DNA of 6,810 nucleotides, taken from positions 1 to 6,810 of the forward strand of contig UREB01000092.1 in assembly GCA_900546685.1 (NCBI GenBank), in the 5' to 3' direction. This DNA is from an uncultured Eubacteriales bacterium. GTDB lineage: Bacteria; Bacillota; Clostridia; Christensenellales; QAND01. Position numbers and translations under genes: made by a program. This document shows positions 4,947 through 6,810 of the stretch, one piece after another (position 1 is the stretch's first letter; every line of letters begins with the position of its first letter). A model generated the notes under the pieces. The model searched no databases. It saw only the letters and a list, made by a program, of their open reading frames with translations, and was not told the DNA's origin.

Positions 4947-5137
4947 GGTTCTTCATAAAACTTTGTCCAGTCTACGCCGAGAACGTTTGCCAACCGCTTT
5001 GCAATCGGTACTTCCGGGTCTCTTTGCCCCAATTCCGCATGGGAAATGGAACGGATACTTACGCTTGCTTTTGCAGAAAGCTGTACTTGCGTTAGCCCAA
5101 GCTCCTTTCTTTTTTCCCGCATCCAGTCCCGTTTCAC
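4943..5137 (-). CDS. Small convergent Xre-family regulator
   Basis: 64-aa HTH protein: KRDWMREKRKELGLTQVQLSAKA (residues 2-24), recognition segment SVSIRSISHAELGQRDPEV and closing IAKRLANVLGVDWTKFYEE. The RDW-x-x-EKRK-x-x-GLTQ...ALGVDW-x-x-F pattern is a recognisable Xre subgroup in Firmicutes elements. The start was placed at GTG 5137 because relatives typically begin with M-x-RDW. An AAAGGGGG ribosome site precedes it, though at a long 13-nt spacing. An in-frame GTG at 5188 would add 17 untypical residues without a ribosome site. It is transcribed from the strong promoter at 5224-5252. Its stop overlaps that of the 73-aa repressor, so its transcript may run antisense into that gene. Confidence 0.75.
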   Translation of the reverse strand: MKRDWMREKRKELGLTQVQLSAKASVSIRSISHAELGQRDPEVPIAKRLANVLGVDWTKFYEEP

Positions 5138-5182
5138 TCTTGGTTTTGCACCCCCTTTGTGGTATATTGTTGATAGGTGTAT

Positions 5183-5210
5183 GCGCACGTTAGGATTTTC
5201 CCTCGTGTGC
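5183..5210. promoter_or_regulatory. Weak dyad in leader of the 64-aa Xre gene
   Basis: GCGCACG (5183-5189) and CGTGTGC (5204-5210) are complementary at 6 of 7 positions with 14 nt between them. The site lies just downstream of the predicted leftward start point (about 5217). It could be a second operator or an RNA hairpin, and could equally be chance. Confidence 0.25.
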
Positions 5211-5223
5211 TGTTTACGTATTG

Positions 5224-5252
5224 ATTATATTCTGAATTTTTCAGAAAGTCAA
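5224..5252 (-). promoter_or_regulatory. Promoter of the 64-aa Xre gene
   Basis: On the minus strand, TTGACT (5252-5247, 5 of 6), a spacer of exactly 17 nt and a perfect TATAAT (5229-5224). It is nearly consensus and therefore expected to be strong when not repressed. The whole spacer is the 17-bp palindrome listed separately, so a bound regulator would shut it off. Confidence 0.82.
5230..5246. promoter_or_regulatory. Perfect 17-bp palindromic operator
   Basis: TTCTGAA-TTT-TTCAGAA: perfect 7-bp arms around a 3-bp centre. It occupies the spacers of two opposed promoters. The likely ligand is one of the two flanking Xre proteins (115 aa or 64 aa). A wider AT-rich symmetry, ATTATATT (5224-5231) against AATATAAT (5251-5258), corresponds to the facing -10 elements. 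Confidence 0.75.
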
Positions 5253-5258
5253 TATAAT
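5230..5258 (+). promoter_or_regulatory. Promoter of the 115-aa Xre gene
   Basis: A perfect -10 TATAAT (5253-5258) with a weak -35 TTCTGA (5230-5235, 3 of 6) at 17-nt spacing. The predicted start is near 5265, leaving a leader of about 20 nt. The weak -35 lies inside the palindrome. Compared with the facing minus-strand promoter it should be intrinsically weaker, so occupancy of the operator could set the direction. Confidence 0.6.
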
Positions 5259-5285
5259 ATTTTTGAATTTTTAGGATTTTTTTAT

Positions 5286-5633
5286 ATGGATGATACAGTA
5301 AAAAAAATTCTTTCTTGTATGAAAATGAGAAACATCACTGATAAGCAGCTTACGAAGGATATAGGAATTAACAAATCTGCTGTCACTGATTGGAAAACAG
5401 GAAAGACAAAATCGTACAAAAAATATATAGACAAAATCGCTGAGTATCTTGGAGTTTCTGTAGATTATTTGTTAGGCCGTACAGATGACCCATTGCCAAA
5501 AATCCAGATTCAAGATACAATCATGGCAAAAGGCGACTATGTAGGGCCTGTCAATCCAGCAGAGAAACAATGGCTGGAAGCTGCATTGGCCGCTTATCGA
5601 GAAGCATTGCAAAAGGATTTGAACGAGGAATAA
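5286..5633 (+). CDS. Xre-family regulator with C-terminal extension
   Basis: 115-aa protein. The HTH spans residues 4-68 (VKKILSCMKMRNITDKQLTKDIGINKSAVTDWKTGKTKSYKKYIDKIAEYLGVSVDYLLGRTDDP in order), again with the VSVDYLLGRTDDP ending. The extension (69-115) has a linker with KIQIQDTIMAKGDYVGPVNP and a helix EKQWLEAALAAYREALQKDL that probably mediates oligomerisation. It has no peptidase motif. Start: ATG 5286, with AGGA at 5273-5276 nine nt upstream; longer readings overlap the opposing gene and promoter. Base composition is much more AT-rich than the leftward operon, suggesting separate ancestry. It is likely the partner of the divergent 64-aa gene, forming a second switch, and may be co-transcribed with the membrane protein that follows. 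Confidence 0.8.
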   Translation: MDDTVKKILSCMKMRNITDKQLTKDIGINKSAVTDWKTGKTKSYKKYIDKIAEYLGVSVDYLLGRTDDPLPKIQIQDTIMAKGDYVGPVNPAEKQWLEAALAAYREALQKDLNEE

Positions 5634-5649
5634 TACCGCTTTGCGGTAT
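5633..5649. promoter_or_regulatory. Perfect 7-3-7 inverted repeat after the 115-aa Xre gene
   Basis: ATACCGC-TTT-GCGGTAT begins at the last base of the stop codon. Its arms are perfect, but the following sequence is ATATAAAGG rather than a T-run, so it is not a standard intrinsic terminator. It may be an operator or an attenuating/processing hairpin before the membrane-protein gene. Its 7-3-7 geometry with a TTT centre matches the palindrome at 5230-5246, although the arms differ. Confidence 0.5.
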
Positions 5650-5703
5650 ATATAAAGGCTCGGTTTGGGGGAAACGAGTACAAATTTGTGCAGGAGGTTT
5701 GCA

Positions 5704-6438
5704 ATGGCAGAACAAACAAAGAAGGCTTGGTACAAAAAATGGTGGGTATGGGTAATTGCCGTTCTTGTGTTGGCTGGAATTGGTGGCGCAATGTCAGGAG
5801 GAGGAACCGAAGAAACACAGGGCGCAGAACAGTCATCTCAAAAACAAGAGCAGTCATCCCAACAAACTGAATCCCCAACCCCGGTTGCATCTATTGTTTA
5901 TGATGCTGAACTCGGAAGCGGAAATTATACATCCGGTATAGACTTCCCTGCTGGGACGTATGATATTGAAGTTGTCTCCGGTAATGGGAATGTTTCTTCG
6001 GACAACCAGTTCGATGGTGGAATCAATGCCATCATGGGTGTAAAAGATGATGATTTGTATCAGAAAAGCTATTCAAATATTTCCTTGCCAGAAGATACGC
6101 TGTTAAGAATCTCTGGTGGTGTTGTCGTAAAAATTCATTCTGAGGATGCGTCCGGAGCTGCGTTATCAAAAAGAGAACAGCCAAACACGGAAGAAATTGA
6201 GCTATCTAACGGAAATTTTGTTGCGGGCACTGACTTCCCTGCGGGCGTGTATGATATCCAGGCTGTTTCGGGTAACGGAAATGTCTCCTCTGACAACATT
6301 TACAGCGGTGGACTTAATGCAATTATGGGCGTAAAAAAAGACGAGCTCTACGAAAAGGAATATAAAAATATTTCTTTAGAAGAAGGGGTTACCTTAAAAA
6401 TAGACGGAGTGAAAGTCAAATTAGTTCCAAGCAAATAA
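5704..6438 (+). CDS. Membrane-anchored exported protein with duplicated domain
   Basis: 244-aa protein. A basic, aromatic N-terminus (TKKAWYKKWW) leads into one transmembrane helix (about residues 13-30). A low-complexity Gln/Ser/Glu linker (about 35-60) follows, then two copies of one domain at residues 68-144 and 165-240. Both contain G-N-[YF]-x-x-G-x-DFPAG-x-YDI, VSGNGNVSSDN, GG-[IL]-NAIMGVK and YxNISL. There is no lipobox, so it is probably anchored by the uncleaved helix with both domains outside. The motif G-x-Y-x-x-G-x-D-x-PAG-x-Y recurs in uncharacterised Firmicute surface proteins. Start: ATG 5704, 6 nt after AGGAGG. Position behind a repressor suggests lysogenic expression; superinfection exclusion or host-surface change is inference. 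Confidence 0.78.
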   Translation: MAEQTKKAWYKKWWVWVIAVLVLAGIGGAMSGGGTEETQGAEQSSQKQEQSSQQTESPTPVASIVYDAELGSGNYTSGIDFPAGTYDIEVVSGNGNVSSDNQFDGGINAIMGVKDDDLYQKSYSNISLPEDTLLRISGGVVVKIHSEDASGAALSKREQPNTEEIELSNGNFVAGTDFPAGVYDIQAVSGNGNVSSDNIYSGGLNAIMGVKKDELYEKEYKNISLEEGVTLKIDGVKVKLVPSK

Positions 6439-6449
6439 AAGAGAATAAC

Positions 6450-6479
6450 AAAAGCCCTTACGAGGGCTTTTTTATTTTT
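6450..6479 (+). terminator. Intrinsic terminator
   Basis: Perfect 9-bp stem AAAAGCCCT (6450-6458) / AGGGCTTTT (6463-6471), TACG loop, then T-rich TTATTTTT. It lies 12 nt after the membrane-protein stop and ends the rightward transcript. A-richness on the upstream side means it could also work in the minus direction. Confidence 0.92.
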
Positions 6480-6502
6480 GTAAAATTGGCCCAAAAAGCC
6501 CC

Positions 6503-6530
6503 TTGTATTTTGAGTCAGTTCTGATATACT
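6503..6530 (+). promoter_or_regulatory. Extended -10 promoter of the last gene
   Basis: TGA-TATACT gives an extended TG (6522-6523) and -10 (6525-6530, 5 of 6). TTGTAT (6503-6508) is a partial -35 at 16-nt spacing. The predicted start is about 6537. It lies directly after the terminator, so the next gene is an independent unit. Confidence 0.6.
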
Positions 6531-6545
6531 TGAATTACAACAAAG

Positions 6546-6559
6546 GGAACATATGTTCG
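6546..6559. promoter_or_regulatory. LexA/DinR-type SOS box
   Basis: GGAACATATGTTCG contains a perfect 12-bp palindrome GAAC-ATAT-GTTC (6547-6558), the core of the Gram-positive LexA box (CGAAC-N4-GTTCG type); only the first base of the 14-bp site departs from the symmetrical ideal. It sits about 9-22 nt downstream of the predicted start point and just before the ribosome site, a position where binding would block transcription. Confidence 0.68.
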
Positions 6560-6574
6560 TGTAAGGGGTTAAAA

Positions 6575-6810
6575 ATGAATACATATTATTTTGATGTAGT
6601 GCCTGTCGATCTGGATGGGCATGCTGATGCTGTGTTGTCCGGAACGAATGTATGTTTGGAAAAAACATTGTCACATGAACAAGCAAAACTCGCAATAAAT
6701 AAACTTATTTCCTATCATCTTTTGCGCTGTCGCAATGAGAAAGTAACCAAAATCTGCATCCATCATAGACGCAAGCGTTCTTATACAATTTTGGTGGAGG
6801 TGGAAGAGTA
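6575..6810 (+). CDS. Small unrecognised protein, probably SOS-controlled, open at right edge
   Basis: 78 codons are visible without a stop; the window ends in TA, which may be the first two bases of a stop codon, so the gene is either complete at about 78 aa or continues. The product starts MNTYYFDVVPVDLDGHADAV, then has a cysteine (NVCLEKTL), a helix (SHEQAKLAINKLISYHLLRC), a basic segment (CIHHRRKRSY) and an acidic strand (TILVEVEE). No family is recognised. The amphipathic helix followed by a basic loop reads as a compact alpha/beta fold. Start: ATG 6575, 6 nt after AAGGGG (6563-6568). It follows its own promoter and the LexA-type box, so DNA damage probably induces it. An antirepressor, inhibitor or excision-related role is possible, but nothing in the sequence decides. 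Confidence 0.65.
   Translation, partial: MNTYYFDVVPVDLDGHADAVLSGTNVCLEKTLSHEQAKLAINKLISYHLLRCRNEKVTKICIHHRRKRSYTILVEVEE

Noticed and set aside
5594..5890. 98-aa minus-strand frame
   Set aside because: It is antisense to the membrane-protein gene, with no ribosome site and a composition typical of a shadow frame.

Overview
The window looks like the lysogeny and early-lytic region of a temperate siphovirus-type phage or prophage from a Gram-positive host, most likely a Clostridia-class Firmicute. The reasons are strong AGGAGG-type ribosome sites before most genes, many short genes joined by 1-20 nt overlaps, a dense run of Xre-type regulators, a phage recombination pair (DUF1071-type annealing protein plus YqaJ-type exonuclease) and a Gram-positive-type LexA box. 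The organism assignment is inference. No integrase, structural or packaging gene is visible, and both ends are open: the first gene runs off the left edge and the last reaches the right edge without a stop.

Leftward early block (1-4624, minus strand). A strong promoter (TTGACA-17-TAGTAT, 4677-4705) lies between and over two tandem operator copies and drives a small Cro-like Xre protein. It is followed by a second Xre protein, a small excisionase/MerR-like protein and an Xre protein with a C-terminal zinc-ribbon-like tail. After a 141-nt non-coding gap with inverted repeats comes a chain of very small genes (47, 87, 39 and 35 aa, one a membrane peptide). Then come a hexapeptide-repeat beta-helix protein, two double-CxxC zinc-ribbon proteins (116 and 43 aa), the DUF1071-type annealing protein, the YqaJ exonuclease and the start of a NinB-like protein. 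Almost every junction is a start/stop overlap, so the block is probably one translationally coupled operon for gene regulation and homologous recombination.

Regulatory core (4625-5633). A 73-aa Xre protein reads rightward from the two-operator region and is the likely lysogeny repressor. Its stop codon overlaps that of a convergent 64-aa Xre gene. That gene is in turn divergent from a 115-aa Xre gene, across a compact region where two opposed promoters overlap the same perfect 17-bp palindrome. The window therefore holds two complete divergent Xre/Xre switches back to back, and seven HTH-type proteins in about 2.4 kb.

Right end (5634-6810, plus strand). A membrane-anchored exported protein with two diverged copies of a ~76-residue domain sits where lysogenic-conversion or superinfection-exclusion genes usually lie. 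It ends in a clear intrinsic terminator. Beyond it an extended -10 promoter carries a perfect GAAC-ATAT-GTTC LexA-type box just before a small unrecognised gene, suggesting SOS control. The right end and the 5200-5530 interval are visibly more AT-rich than the left operon.
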